From an uncultured Oscillospiraceae bacterium (GTDB taxonomy: Bacteria; Bacillota; Clostridia; Oscillospirales; Acutalibacteraceae): a DNA stretch of 64,000 nucleotides. Made by a program: the position numbers and the translations under genes. Shown one piece after another: positions 54,652-63,339 of the stretch. The stretch covers positions 124,001-188,000 of the forward strand of contig URJZ01000001.1 of NCBI GenBank assembly GCA_900548305.1. The letters run 5' to 3'. The notes under the pieces were generated by a model. That model did no database searches. It was not told the origin of the DNA and saw only the letters and a list, made by a program, of their open reading frames with translations. Position 1 is the stretch's first letter. Every line of letters starts with the position of its first letter.

Positions 54652-55647
54652 TTATTGCTCGTCATTCCAAGAATACATTTTACGTAGTTCCTTACCAACA
54701 GCTTCTAATTCATGTTCTGCGCCTAAACGACGGCAAGCTGTGAAGTGAGCACGACCGGATTTATTCTCACTAATCCATTTGGAAGCAAAAGTACCGTCTT
54801 GAATTTCGGAAAGTACTTTTTTCATTTCTTTTTTGGTTTCTTCTGTAATGATTCTCTTACCTGTTTCATAGTCGCCGTATTCAGCAGTGTCCGAAATAGA
54901 ATATCTCATTCTGGAGAAACCACCTTGATAAATTAGGTCAACAATCAATTTCATTTCGTGAACGCATTCAAAGTATGCGTTTTCAGGAGCATAACCAGCT
55001 TCTACCAAAGTTTCAAAACCTGCTTGCATCAAAGCAGTTACACCACCACAAAGAACAGCTTGTTCACCAAATAGGTCTGTTTCTGTTTCAACTCTGAATG
55101 TTGTTTCAAGAACACCTGCTCTTGCACCGCCAATACCTGCTGCATATGCAAGACCAATATCTTGTGCTTTACCTGTAGCATCTTGATGAACAGCAATTAG
55201 GCAAGGTACGCCTTTACCTTCAACATATTCACTGCGTACAGTATGGCCAGGACCCTTTGGAGCAATCATCAAAACGTCAACATCTGCTGGTGGTACAATT
55301 TGACCATAGTGAATGTTAAAACCATGTGCAAACATCAAAGCTTTACCTGCTGTTAGGTGAGGTGCAATGTTTTGGTTGTACATTTCAGCTTGTCTCTCGT
55401 CAGGAATTAAAACCATAATTACATCTGCTGCTTTTGCTGCATCTGCTGCTGTCATAACTTTTAGGCCTGCTTGTTCTGCTTTTGCCCAGCTCTTGCTACC
55501 TTCGTAAAGACCAACTACAACATCAACACCACTTTCATGTAGGTTTAATGCGTGTGCATGACCTTGGCTTCCGTAGCCAATAATTGCTACAGTTTTACCT
55601 TTCAAAACGTTAATGTCACAGTCTGCTTGATAAAAAATCTTTGCCAT
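54652..55647 (-). CDS. ilvC: Ketol-acid reductoisomerase
   Basis: The second step of Val/Leu/Ile synthesis. The 331-residue class I enzyme has the Rossmann motif GYGSQGHAHALNL near residue 25, GPGHTVR, and the knotted C-terminal domain. It is last in ilvB-ilvN-ilvC. AGGAGG precedes the ATG. Confidence 0.97.
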   Translation of the reverse strand: MAKIFYQADCDINVLKGKTVAIIGYGSQGHAHALNLHESGVDVVVGLYEGSKSWAKAEQAGLKVMTAADAAKAADVIMVLIPDERQAEMYNQNIAPHLTAGKALMFAHGFNIHYGQIVPPADVDVLMIAPKGPGHTVRSEYVEGKGVPCLIAVHQDATGKAQDIGLAYAAGIGGARAGVLETTFRVETETDLFGEQAVLCGGVTALMQAGFETLVEAGYAPENAYFECVHEMKLIVDLIYQGGFSRMRYSISDTAEYGDYETGKRIITEETKKEMKKVLSEIQDGTFASKWISENKSGRAHFTACRRLGAEHELEAVGKELRKMYSWNDEQ

Positions 55648-55720
55648 TGGAATGTTCCTCCTAAATTTTATGTATTCTCTAAAAATGTTCTAAGTCTTAC
55701 GCAGGGCGCCAGGCTTATCC

Positions 55721-56215
55721 TTATTTATGCGCTGTGGAAGAGCCTCTCTCCAGAGCGACTGTTCCCGTGCGAACCAGTTCTTTAATGCCATATGGCCTTA
55801 ATAAACTGGTTAGAGTTTCAATATTTTCTAATGTATTTGCATATTGCAGTGTAAGTGAATTGTTTGCTACGTCCACTACATCCGCTTTCATTTGCTCAGC
55901 AATTTTCATAACTTCCAAACGCTGTTTTGTGCTGCAAGTTACTTTTACCAGCATTAACAAACAACTTACATAGCTGCCGGATGTGGTTAAGTTTTTCACC
56001 TTAATTACGGCAATCAATTTGTTCAGTTGTTTTTCCACTTGTTCTACAATGTGTTCATCCCCGTCCACAACGATGGTGATACGAGAGATAGCAGGGTCTT
56101 CCGTCACACCAACAGCTAAGCTGTCGATGTTAAAGCCACGGCGTGAAAACAGACCGGAAACTTTAGACAAAACACCCGGTTGGTTTTCAACTAAAACTGA
56201 GAGGGTATATTTCAT
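55721..56215 (-). CDS. ilvN: Acetolactate synthase small (regulatory) subunit
   Basis: A 164-residue protein with an N-terminal ACT domain (LVENQPGVLSKVSGLFSRRG) that senses branched-chain amino acids, and the C-terminal activation domain. The start is ATG 56215, 8 bases after GGGGGA. It is 14 bases after ilvB and 73 before ilvC. ilvH is an equivalent name. Confidence 0.95.
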   Translation of the reverse strand: MKYTLSVLVENQPGVLSKVSGLFSRRGFNIDSLAVGVTEDPAISRITIVVDGDEHIVEQVEKQLNKLIAVIKVKNLTTSGSYVSCLLMLVKVTCSTKQRLEVMKIAEQMKADVVDVANNSLTLQYANTLENIETLTSLLRPYGIKELVRTGTVALERGSSTAHK

Positions 56216-56229
56216 CTTTGCTTCCCCCT

Positions 56230-57843
56230 TTATATCGACGGTGTGTTTGGATCTACATCGCACACCAAAACATAAGCTTCTGTAGACTCCAGCATTTCCT
56301 TGGCCAATTTTTTGGCCTCTTCGTTGCTTTGTGCAAAAACTGCCTTAATACCATAAGCTTGCACTAGCTTAACGATATCCGGGTCACCATTCAGTGGTGT
56401 TGCTACATGGCGTCCTTGATACAAATTATCCTGAAGTTCTCTTACCATACCTAAAAATTTATTGCGCATAACAACCAATTTTAAAGGTACTCGATTTTGA
56501 TTTGCAGTAGCAAGCTCACACATGCTCATCTGGAAAGAGCCGTCACCACAAACTGCTACCACTTGACGTTTTGGCTTTGCCAATTTTGCGCCAATTGCAG
56601 CCGGCAGTGCGTATCCCATAGTGCCCATACCGCCTGATGTTAAAAATCTGCCTTCTTTGGTATTGAAGTTATTCGCTGCCCAAATTTGATTTTGTCCAAC
56701 ATCGGCAGTCAAAATAGCATCATCTTCCATCATAGCGGAAAGGTCACGCATAAACGCTCTTGGCTCTACAAAATCAGTGCGAGGTTCTCCTCTCAGAGGC
56801 GCCTCTCTTTTTGCATCCTGCACTTTTTTTAGCCACTCGTCACAAGGACAAGCCTCAATCTCTTTTGTAAATTCACGCAAAACCAATTTTACATCACCTA
56901 CAATCGGAATATGTGCATTCACATTTTTTCCAATTTCAGCAGGGTCAATATCAATATGAATGATAGAAGCTTTCACACCCTTTGGATTGGGAATAGCTCT
57001 ATCACCAACTCTTGCGCCGCAAAGCACAATAACGTCAGCTTCATTCATCATTCGATTTGCGTAGGATTTTCCATGAGAACCAATCATACCAATATAGTGG
57101 TCGTTGTCCATAGGAATAACCCCAAGGCCCATCATAGTTGCTACAACAGGAATACCTGTTTTTTTTGCGAAAGCGATCATTTCATCTCTTGCGCCTGCAG
57201 ACACCACACCGCCGCCGCAGCAGATAACCGGGCGTTTGGCTGATTCAAGCAGTTTTGCTGCTTTTTTAATCTGCATACTATGTCCCTTTGTACGAGGCTT
57301 GTAACCCATAATTTCAGCTTTTTCAGGATAGATGAACTCTTCCACTTGGGCCCGCTGAATGTCGTAAGGGACGTCGATCAACACAGGACCTGGACGGCCG
57401 GTTGTCGCGATATGGAAGGCTTCCTTAAAGACGCGTGGAATATCCTCAACATTCTTTACAAGATAACTGTGTTTTATAAAAGATTCGCAAGCACCTGTAA
57501 CGTCTGCTTCTTGGAACACATCACGTCCTAACAGTTCAGAATTAACCTGGCCTGTAATTGCAACCAGAGGAATGGAATCCATATATGCAGTAGCAAGACC
57601 TGTAATCAGATTGGTAGCGCCGGGACCGGATGTTGCAATACAAACACCTGCTTTTCCGCTGGCACGTGCAAAACCACTTGCTTCATGGGCACCGTTTTGC
57701 TCACTTCTGACCAAGACGTGCTCAATCTCCGTTTTCTCTAAAAAATCATAGAATGGACAAATTACTGCACCTGGATAACCGAAGGTAATGGTAACATTTT
57801 CCGCCTGTAGGCATTTTACCATCATTTCTGCTCCACTTATCAC
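56230..57843 (-). CDS. ilvB: Acetolactate synthase large (catalytic) subunit
   Basis: A 537-residue TPP enzyme that condenses two pyruvates or pyruvate with 2-oxobutyrate. It has the catalytic Glu region VRSEQNGAHEASGFAR, the TPP motif GDGSFQMSMCELATANQN, and FAD-binding middle domain. The GTG start at 57843 (MISGAEMMVK) follows GGAGGG. First in the ilvBNC operon. A good promoter lies just upstream, but I see no T-box or attenuator. Confidence 0.97.
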   Translation of the reverse strand: MISGAEMMVKCLQAENVTITFGYPGAVICPFYDFLEKTEIEHVLVRSEQNGAHEASGFARASGKAGVCIATSGPGATNLITGLATAYMDSIPLVAITGQVNSELLGRDVFQEADVTGACESFIKHSYLVKNVEDIPRVFKEAFHIATTGRPGPVLIDVPYDIQRAQVEEFIYPEKAEIMGYKPRTKGHSMQIKKAAKLLESAKRPVICCGGGVVSAGARDEMIAFAKKTGIPVVATMMGLGVIPMDNDHYIGMIGSHGKSYANRMMNEADVIVLCGARVGDRAIPNPKGVKASIIHIDIDPAEIGKNVNAHIPIVGDVKLVLREFTKEIEACPCDEWLKKVQDAKREAPLRGEPRTDFVEPRAFMRDLSAMMEDDAILTADVGQNQIWAANNFNTKEGRFLTSGGMGTMGYALPAAIGAKLAKPKRQVVAVCGDGSFQMSMCELATANQNRVPLKLVVMRNKFLGMVRELQDNLYQGRHVATPLNGDPDIVKLVQAYGIKAVFAQSNEEAKKLAKEMLESTEAYVLVCDVDPNTPSI

Positions 57844-57878
57844 AAATAGCCCTCCTTTCAAAATATATCGTAACAATT

Positions 57879-57907
57879 ATTATAGTATGTTCCAGAATTG
57901 AAGTCAA
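57879..57907 (-). promoter_or_regulatory. ilvBNC promoter
   Basis: TTGACT (57902-57907), 17 bases, TATAAT (57879-57884) on the minus strand. The leader is only about 30 bases. Confidence 0.85.
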
Positions 57908-58021
57908 TGTTATTTGCTATATTCTACTAGTATTTTCGCTGTTTTCGGAAAAATTTTATAATCATTACTCTAATTTTCAGCATATGATGTGTGTTATTAC
58001 AAACAGTTTTAGACAATAAAA

Positions 58022-58049
58022 AAAGTTGTATGATTTTTCATACAACTTT
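58022..58049 (-). terminator. Terminator of the YcxB-like gene
   Basis: A perfect 12-bp stem (58022-58033 with 58038-58049), 5 bases past the stop. Confidence 0.85.
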
Positions 58050-58053
58050 AAAG

Positions 58054-58593
58054 TTAAATTCCTATATGAACTGCGTCCGGAGCCCCATTTCTAATTTCCA
58101 ATGCGAACTCTTTTGCCTGATCTAAATTTTCAAATACCCTCAGAGGAACGCCAACCTCTCCGTGCTCACTAATAAGTAAGTAGAGAAATTGCTTTCCGAC
58201 CTCAATTTTTTCTATTTCTCGAAATAGAATTTCAGACTCTCTGCTGGGTGTTGTAATCAGCAAACCATTGTCTGTAATTTCAATCGTTGTTTCCGGCATA
58301 AGTGCTTCTTTATTTGCACGATATAGCAATTGATTTACGGATTGTTTCATTTTAAATTTAGTAAACAGCAATGTTCCTATAAAAATTAAAATTCCCAAGG
58401 GGCAAAAAATAAAGTACATGTAAAGCTCAAACTTTGTAAACCAAGCAACAAGCAAAATCATTGCTTCGTAAATACAAGCCACAATAATTGCTCTTGCTAC
58501 TACATTGCCTGATTTATGTGTCATACGGAACATATTATAATCATATAACTCTTTTTCATTCATCTTATATGTAATTTTCAATTTATACTCCAC
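58054..58593 (-). CDS. YcxB-like membrane protein
   Basis: A 179-residue protein with two central membrane spans (about 35-52 and 58-77) flanked by soluble parts. The C-terminal region (ITDNGLLITTPSRESEILFREIEKIEVG) matches the YcxB-like domain pattern. Its function is unknown. The GTG start lies 9 bases after AGGAG; TTG 58581 is possible. Single gene. Confidence 0.75.
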   Translation of the reverse strand: MEYKLKITYKMNEKELYDYNMFRMTHKSGNVVARAIIVACIYEAMILLVAWFTKFELYMYFIFCPLGILIFIGTLLFTKFKMKQSVNQLLYRANKEALMPETTIEITDNGLLITTPSRESEILFREIEKIEVGKQFLYLLISEHGEVGVPLRVFENLDQAKEFALEIRNGAPDAVHIGI

Positions 58594-58700
58594 CTCACAT
58601 TTCTCCTATTCTACCACAAATAGATAAATAGGGAAAGAGGAAAAACAAAAACTATATTAAAATGCATCTTAATCTTAAAGAATATCTACCGACCATTTCG

Positions 58701-58729
58701 TTGACAAACAAAATAATTTATTGTAAAAT
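58701..58729 (+). promoter_or_regulatory. tRNA-Arg promoter
   Basis: TTGACA (consensus), 17 bases, TAAAAT (58724-58729). Confidence 0.85.
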
Positions 58730-58757
58730 ATTTTGGATTTTATGATTCAAAAACTAA

Positions 58758-58832
58758 GCCCTCTTAGTTAAATGGATATAACAAGCCCCTCCTAAGGGCT
58801 AGTTGTGTGTTCGATTCACGCAGGGGGTGCCA
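58758..58832 (+). tRNA. tRNA-Arg (anticodon CCT)
   Basis: A 75-base cloverleaf: acceptor GCCCTCT/AGGGGGT with two G-U pairs, D stem GTTA/TAAC, anticodon stem AGCCC/GGGCT with loop CTCCTAA, T stem GTGTG/CACGC with TTCGATT. CCA is encoded. It reads AGG codons. Confidence 0.95.
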
Positions 58833-58870
58833 ACAAAACAGCTGCAAGTAATACTTGCAGCTGTTTTGTT
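58832..58870 (+). terminator. tRNA terminator
   Basis: A perfect 18-bp stem (58832-58849 with 58853-58870) ends in TTTTGTTTTG. The following 58871-59129 is AT-rich with no gene that I can support. Confidence 0.9.
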
Positions 58871-59129
58871 TTGTCTAAAAATATCCTATTTTAATAAAAT
58901 GGATGCATATATTAATAGAAATTTAGAAAAAGCAGACTGTTTCAAATAACTTATGTTACAAACTTATACAATATTGTTATCAGTTTGTATAAATAAATCA
59001 AAAAATACATTATAACAAGCTTTTAAATTTTCATCTATATTTTTCACATTCCTGTTCAAATATTTCTGATTTCACTTATTATAAGTCGATTAAAATATAC
59101 AGCTCCAAAAAAAATATCACAGCATACAA

Positions 59130-59339
59130 CTATTTTATGGAAGTGTCTAACAAAGAATCTGCCGATACTTGAAAATACTGCGCCAATTGCCATAATACAG
59201 AAAGCGAAGGCTCACTGCCACCTATTTCATAGTAAGCATATGCAGACCTGGATATACCCAATGCATCTGCAACTTGCTGTTGTGTAAGCCCTTTTTTCTG
59301 CCTTAAGATTTTACAACGTTTTCCGAATTGTACAGACAT
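59130..59339 (-). CDS. Small XRE-family regulator
   Basis: A 69-residue protein that is almost only a helix-turn-helix: RCKILRQKKGLTQQQVADAL and GISRSAYAYYEIGGSEPS, ending in VSADSLLDTS. The start is ATG 59339, 9 bases after GGAG; a longer frame reaches 59390 without a better site. Function unknown. It is divergent from another XRE gene and lies beside tRNA-Arg. Confidence 0.83.
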   Translation of the reverse strand: MSVQFGKRCKILRQKKGLTQQQVADALGISRSAYAYYEIGGSEPSLSVLWQLAQYFQVSADSLLDTSIK

Positions 59340-59568
59340 ATTCATCAACTCCATTAAATATAAATCAGGTATCTGTTTATATAGTTTCAATATTTTGGTT
59401 TGAGGTGAATAACAGCTATTTCATGAAATAATATGATATCTTAGCAAAACTTTTGTAATAGAGATATACAACATGACAAAACTAGAAAACAAAATATGAT
59501 ATACATACAATCATTTGAACAATTCAGCCAGTTCATTTATTTCTCTAAATAAATTCGTTTATAATTTT

Positions 59569-59626
59569 TATATGTTAAAAATAACATTCTATGAATGTCA
59601 TATTATCAATCATTTTAACATATAAT
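59569..59626 (+). promoter_or_regulatory. Operator-like inverted repeats and -10 of the XRE gene
   Basis: TATATGTTAAAA (59569-59580) and TTTTAACATATA (59613-59624) enclose ACATTC-TAT-GAATGT (59584-59598). The right outer arm overlaps TATAAT (59621-59626). This arrangement suits autoregulation by a dimeric repressor. The rest of 59340-59668 shows nothing else. Confidence 0.5.
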
Positions 59627-59668
59627 ACAAACAATGACAAGAACAGGATGTCAAGGTGGGTGTAGCAT

Positions 59669-59920
59669 ATGTTTATCAATAAATCCAAAGATGGTCTTAA
59701 TAATGTTTGTGGCAAAAAAGTTGCAGCTTTAAGAAAAAACATGATACCAAAGGTTTCTCAACGTGCGCTTGCTCAAAAACTACAAGTTGCCGGTTTAGAT
59801 GTAGATAAAAATGCCGTTCAAAGAATTGAAAGCGGTCAACGATTTGTCACTGATATAGAACTGGTCGTGCTTGCCAAAGTACTCCATGTTAATATTGAAA
59901 CACTTTTAACCAACGATTGA
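59669..59920 (+). CDS. Small XRE-family regulator
   Basis: An 83-residue helix-turn-helix protein: GKKVAALRKNM, SQRALAQKLQVAGLDVDKNA, VQRIESGQRFVTDIELVVLAKVL. This XRE form, with a longer loop and IESG, is common in Clostridia. AAGGTGG precedes the ATG. The upstream inverted repeats suggest self-control. Target unknown. Confidence 0.83.
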   Translation: MFINKSKDGLNNVCGKKVAALRKNMIPKVSQRALAQKLQVAGLDVDKNAVQRIESGQRFVTDIELVVLAKVLHVNIETLLTND

Positions 59921-59987
59921 TACTGGCTATAACCGCATTATAACTCAAAATAGTTATCAGTTTGTAAAGTGTGTTATTCTTTCACCT

Positions 59988-60028
59988 AAAAAGAAGAGCG
60001 AAAACCTTTTGTTTTCGCTCTTCTTTTT
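59988..60028 (+). terminator. Terminator after the XRE gene
   Basis: A perfect 18-bp stem (59988-60005 with 60011-60028) ends in a T-run. The rest of 59921-60225 contains only a likely extended -10 (TGTTATAAT, about 60170-60178) for the CPBP gene. Confidence 0.9.
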
Positions 60029-60225
60029 TCCTTAAATTGACAGGAGAGATTCATCCTACATAATCATATCTTATTCATATACCGCATAAAGCTATCGTGT
60101 GCATAAATATATACACTGAATAAGAAAGAATATAAGTATGAAATTCTCCTTTGTTTTGTCACGAAAATTTGTTATAATGTAGGTTAATATTTCAGTTCAT
60201 TAGTTATTATGAAAAGAGGTGCCCT

Positions 60226-61215
60226 ATGAAGCATATATTTCCCTTCCAAAAACAAAATAACTCCTTTTTTTACGAGGCACCCAATTATTCTTTAAGAAAA
60301 CAATCAAATAAAATCGGTTTTTTGTTATGCGCTTCCATTGCCGCTATGTACTTATTTTCTTATGCCTTGCAATGGTTTTTAATTGGAGTAGGGTATCAAA
60401 AATCCACATATAACGAAGCTGTTTCTATTTTAAATTACCTATTAAACGGCTCCGTCAGTATATTAAGCATGTTATTGCCTGCTGTTATTTTTATTGTAAT
60501 CTTTAAGTTAAAGCCCACGAACATCATTGTAACCGAACAAGTAAAACCCGCCGTTGGAATTTCTTTCTTTTTTATAGGAGCGACTATTTGTTTATTGGCC
60601 AACTTTCCGTCCAACTGGATATCTGCTATGTTAGAAAACTTTGGATTCCAAGGAAGTTCGCAGCCCATCCCTGTGGTTCCTACCATACCTTCCTATATTA
60701 TGAATGTATTAGCCACTGCGGTAGTTCCACCCTTTGTGGAAGAATTTTTATTTAGAGGTGTTATTTTAAGTCAATTTCGTAAATACGGAGATGTCTTTGC
60801 CATTATTGCCTCTGCCTTGTTATTTGGTTTATTACACCGCAACTTTTCACAAATCGTATTTGCATTTATCTGCGGCCTAGCTCTTGGAATTACGTTAGTG
60901 AGAACCAATAACATATGGATTCCGGTAAGCATTCATATATTTGTAAATGGATTTTACGTCTTATTAAATATTGTCCGTTTTCACTGTAGTACAACTACTT
61001 ATACAATCGTATTTTATATTATTATTCTAGTAATGATCTTTATATCTTTATTTTCTGTACTTTATCTTCTTCTAAAGAAAAAACAACTGCCCGGATTCCA
61101 ACCAGAAATATTATCTACAGGCTGCAGCATGGGCAATTTATTTGCAAATCCTGGAATATTAATTTTCACAGGTATTTGCATCATTCAATCTATTTCCAGA
61201 CTGGGTGTGTTTTAA
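60226..61215 (+). CDS. CPBP-family intramembrane protease
   Basis: A 329-residue protein with about eight membrane spans and the CPBP/CAAX protease motifs: EEFLFRGVIL (EExxxR, near residue 170), FGLLHRNFSQ and SIHIFVNGFY (HxxxN). Bacterial members process small peptides, bacteriocin-related proteins or signals, and some give self-immunity. GAGGTG precedes the ATG. tadA follows after 2 bases. Confidence 0.88.
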   Translation: MKHIFPFQKQNNSFFYEAPNYSLRKQSNKIGFLLCASIAAMYLFSYALQWFLIGVGYQKSTYNEAVSILNYLLNGSVSILSMLLPAVIFIVIFKLKPTNIIVTEQVKPAVGISFFFIGATICLLANFPSNWISAMLENFGFQGSSQPIPVVPTIPSYIMNVLATAVVPPFVEEFLFRGVILSQFRKYGDVFAIIASALLFGLLHRNFSQIVFAFICGLALGITLVRTNNIWIPVSIHIFVNGFYVLLNIVRFHCSTTTYTIVFYIIILVMIFISLFSVLYLLLKKKQLPGFQPEILSTGCSMGNLFANPGILIFTGICIIQSISRLGVF

Positions 61216-61217
61216 CG

Positions 61218-61697
61218 ATGAACGAATATATGAATCAAGCGTTGGAATTGGCTCGTGAAGCGGCAAAAGAAGGAGAAGTACCCGTTGGAGCTGTAGTTGT
61301 AAAAGACGGCATTGTAATTGCAACGGGAAGAAATCGACGTGAACAAGCAAAAAATGCTGTTTGCCACGCAGAAATAGAAGCGATTCATAATGCCTGCAAA
61401 CAACTTGGTGGTTGGCGTCTATGGCAATGCGAACTATACGTGACTCTGGAACCCTGTCCTATGTGTGCAGGAGCAATTATTAATGCACGCATTCCAAAGG
61501 TGTTCTATGGGGCCAAAGATGAAAAAGCAGGTTCCTGCGGGTCTATTATTAATTTATTTGAATTACCCTACAACCATAAACCGGAATTAATTGGCGGCAT
61601 TATGGAAGAAGAATGCAGTAATATATTAAAGGATTTTTTTCAAACACTTCGTTTAAAAAAGGCAAACCAACCAAAATGGCAGCCACCTCAAAAATAA
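61218..61697 (+). CDS. tadA: tRNA adenosine(34) deaminase
   Basis: It converts A34 to inosine in tRNA-Arg(ACG). The 159-residue protein has the zinc-deaminase motifs CHAEIEAI (catalytic Glu) and PCPMCAGAIINARI. The start is ATG 61218, directly after the CPBP stop. Its ribosome site would lie within the upstream gene, so coupling is likely. Confidence 0.95.
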   Translation: MNEYMNQALELAREAAKEGEVPVGAVVVKDGIVIATGRNRREQAKNAVCHAEIEAIHNACKQLGGWRLWQCELYVTLEPCPMCAGAIINARIPKVFYGAKDEKAGSCGSIINLFELPYNHKPELIGGIMEEECSNILKDFFQTLRLKKANQPKWQPPQK

Positions 61698-61735
61698 AAG
61701 AAGATATGCAATATTGCATATCTTCTTTTTATTTT
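61691..61735. terminator. Bidirectional terminator, tadA and next gene
   Basis: A long near-palindrome centred on ATGCAATATTGCAT (about 61706-61719), with A-rich and T-rich ends. Confidence 0.85.
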
Positions 61736-62361
61736 TCATGATTATTTTTATGTTCTTCAAAAAATTTATCCCAATCAATATCATCCAATTGCGCTTCAGA
61801 CGATGTTTCGAGATGTTCGCTGACATCTTGTTTCTCTTGTGGTTTTTCTTTAGAAATTTGTTCTTTAAAAGAATCGCCTCGTTTTGGTCTCGCTGCTCCT
61901 GTTTGCTCCTCATGGTAATCAGATTTTGTATCAGATGCAGCTTTCATATGTTTATAAATAAACTGAGAATAAATAAAGAAAGCAATTCCTAACACACCCA
62001 AACCCACAGCAATACAACCCCAAATAAAGAAACTATCCCCGCTCATACCGTTTTTTAGCGGAGAACCTAATAGGGTATCTGCGTCTTCGGAAGAAACCGG
62101 TTCACTTTCTTCCGAAGACACGTTCAATAGGGCTTCCCAATCTTGGGAACTTAATATCTCAGATTCATCATCAGAAGAAGCTGAACCCGTTACTGTAGCT
62201 GTATATGGCTGTATCATATTTGCTGAGGTATATTGTGCAGCATTGGCGTTAAATACCAACGCTGAAATAATACACGTCATAACCACTGCTATGAAACATG
62301 TAACTATCATTCGGGTTTTTGATTGAATTCCGCTCAAGACTATCCCATCCCATAAACACAT
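61729..62361 (-). CDS. Single-pass surface/membrane protein, unknown function
   Basis: A protein of up to 210 residues: N-terminal signal-like segment (residues about 17-42), an outside Ser/Glu/Asp-rich region with repeats of SSEE/SSED, a membrane span at about 110-132 (WGCIAVGLGVLGIAFFIYS), and a cytoplasmic Lys/Glu-rich tail. The start is unclear: ATG 62361 lacks a ribosome site; TTG 62337 or an internal ATG are possible. No domain recognised. Confidence 0.65.
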   Translation of the reverse strand: MCLWDGIVLSGIQSKTRMIVTCFIAVVMTCIISALVFNANAAQYTSANMIQPYTATVTGSASSDDESEILSSQDWEALLNVSSEESEPVSSEDADTLLGSPLKNGMSGDSFFIWGCIAVGLGVLGIAFFIYSQFIYKHMKAASDTKSDYHEEQTGAARPKRGDSFKEQISKEKPQEKQDVSEHLETSSEAQLDDIDWDKFFEEHKNNHEK

Positions 62362-62511
62362 TTTTAGACTGAATTCTACATAATCCTATCTATTTCGCAA
62401 AGATAATCATACCACCTTGAGTCAATAATTACAACTGTATTTTTCTTTACCTACTATAAAGTTTATGCATCTTTTACAAGCATTTTTCTAAATAATAATA
62501 CCTCTTAATTC

Positions 62512-63339
62512 CTATTCCATATTTAGCAAACGGTAAATATCCCCTTTTTTACAACCTGTTTCCTGTGCGGACGTTTTTGACGCCTCTGAAGCGGACATTC
62601 CATCTTGCATATATCTCTTTGCCTTTTCTACAGCTTCTTCTATTGTAATTTCGGCCTTTTTTTCTTTTTCTGCACCTTCTATTACCAATACCAATTCTCC
62701 TTTGGCATTTTCATTAGAATAACGTTGTGCAGCTTCTTTTAATGTGGTACGAATGACTTCCTCATGTATTTTGGTAATCTCACGTACAATAGCAATTCTT
62801 CTATCTCCCCACGCTGTTAGCATATCCTGTAATGTAGCTGCAAGTTTATGTGGAGCCTCATAAAACACCATCGTTCTCCGTTCCTGTTTTACTTCCTCCA
62901 AATGTTCCCTTCGGCTTTTTTTATTCATACTTAAAAAGCCTTCAAACGTAAACCTTCCTGTTGGAAGTCCAGAAACCGCCAATGCAGAAATAACAGCCGT
63001 TGGTCCCGGAACCACATATACAGGGATATTCCGCTGCACACATTGTGCAACCAACAATTCTCCCGGGTCAGAAATTGCCGGCATACCTGCATCGGATACC
63101 AGAACACAAACCTCACCCTGCTCCATACGGTTGCAGATAATATCCCCACGCTCCATTTTGTTATGTTCAAAGTAACTTACCATAGGTTTTTTAATGCCAA
63201 AATGATTCAATAACTTTACTGTAACCCGCGTATCCTCTGCCGCAATAAAATCACATGTTTCCAATGTTTCTATCGCTCTTGGAGAAAAATCTGACAAGTT
63301 TCCGATAGGGGTTCCTACAATGATTAACTTTCCTGCCAT
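62512..63339 (-). CDS. rsmI: 16S rRNA (cytidine1402-2'-O)-methyltransferase
   Basis: RsmI methylates the ribose of C1402 in the decoding centre. The 275-residue SAM enzyme of the tetrapyrrole methylase fold has IVGTPIGNLSDFSPRAIETL at the start, AEDTR, SDAGMPAISDPG, and VPGPTAV. The C-terminus has the small RsmI HTH domain. It overlaps the upstream methyltransferase gene by 16 bases; in Bacillus the order is trmN6-like, yazA, rsmI, and yazA is absent here. Confidence 0.95.
   Translation of the reverse strand: MAGKLIIVGTPIGNLSDFSPRAIETLETCDFIAAEDTRVTVKLLNHFGIKKPMVSYFEHNKMERGDIICNRMEQGEVCVLVSDAGMPAISDPGELLVAQCVQRNIPVYVVPGPTAVISALAVSGLPTGRFTFEGFLSMNKKSRREHLEEVKQERRTMVFYEAPHKLAATLQDMLTAWGDRRIAIVREITKIHEEVIRTTLKEAAQRYSNENAKGELVLVIEGAEKEKKAEITIEEAVEKAKRYMQDGMSASEASKTSAQETGCKKGDIYRLLNME

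Noticed and set aside
58758..59920. tRNA-Arg as an integration site for a mobile element
   Set aside because: No integrase and no second copy of the tRNA 3' end were seen within the window.
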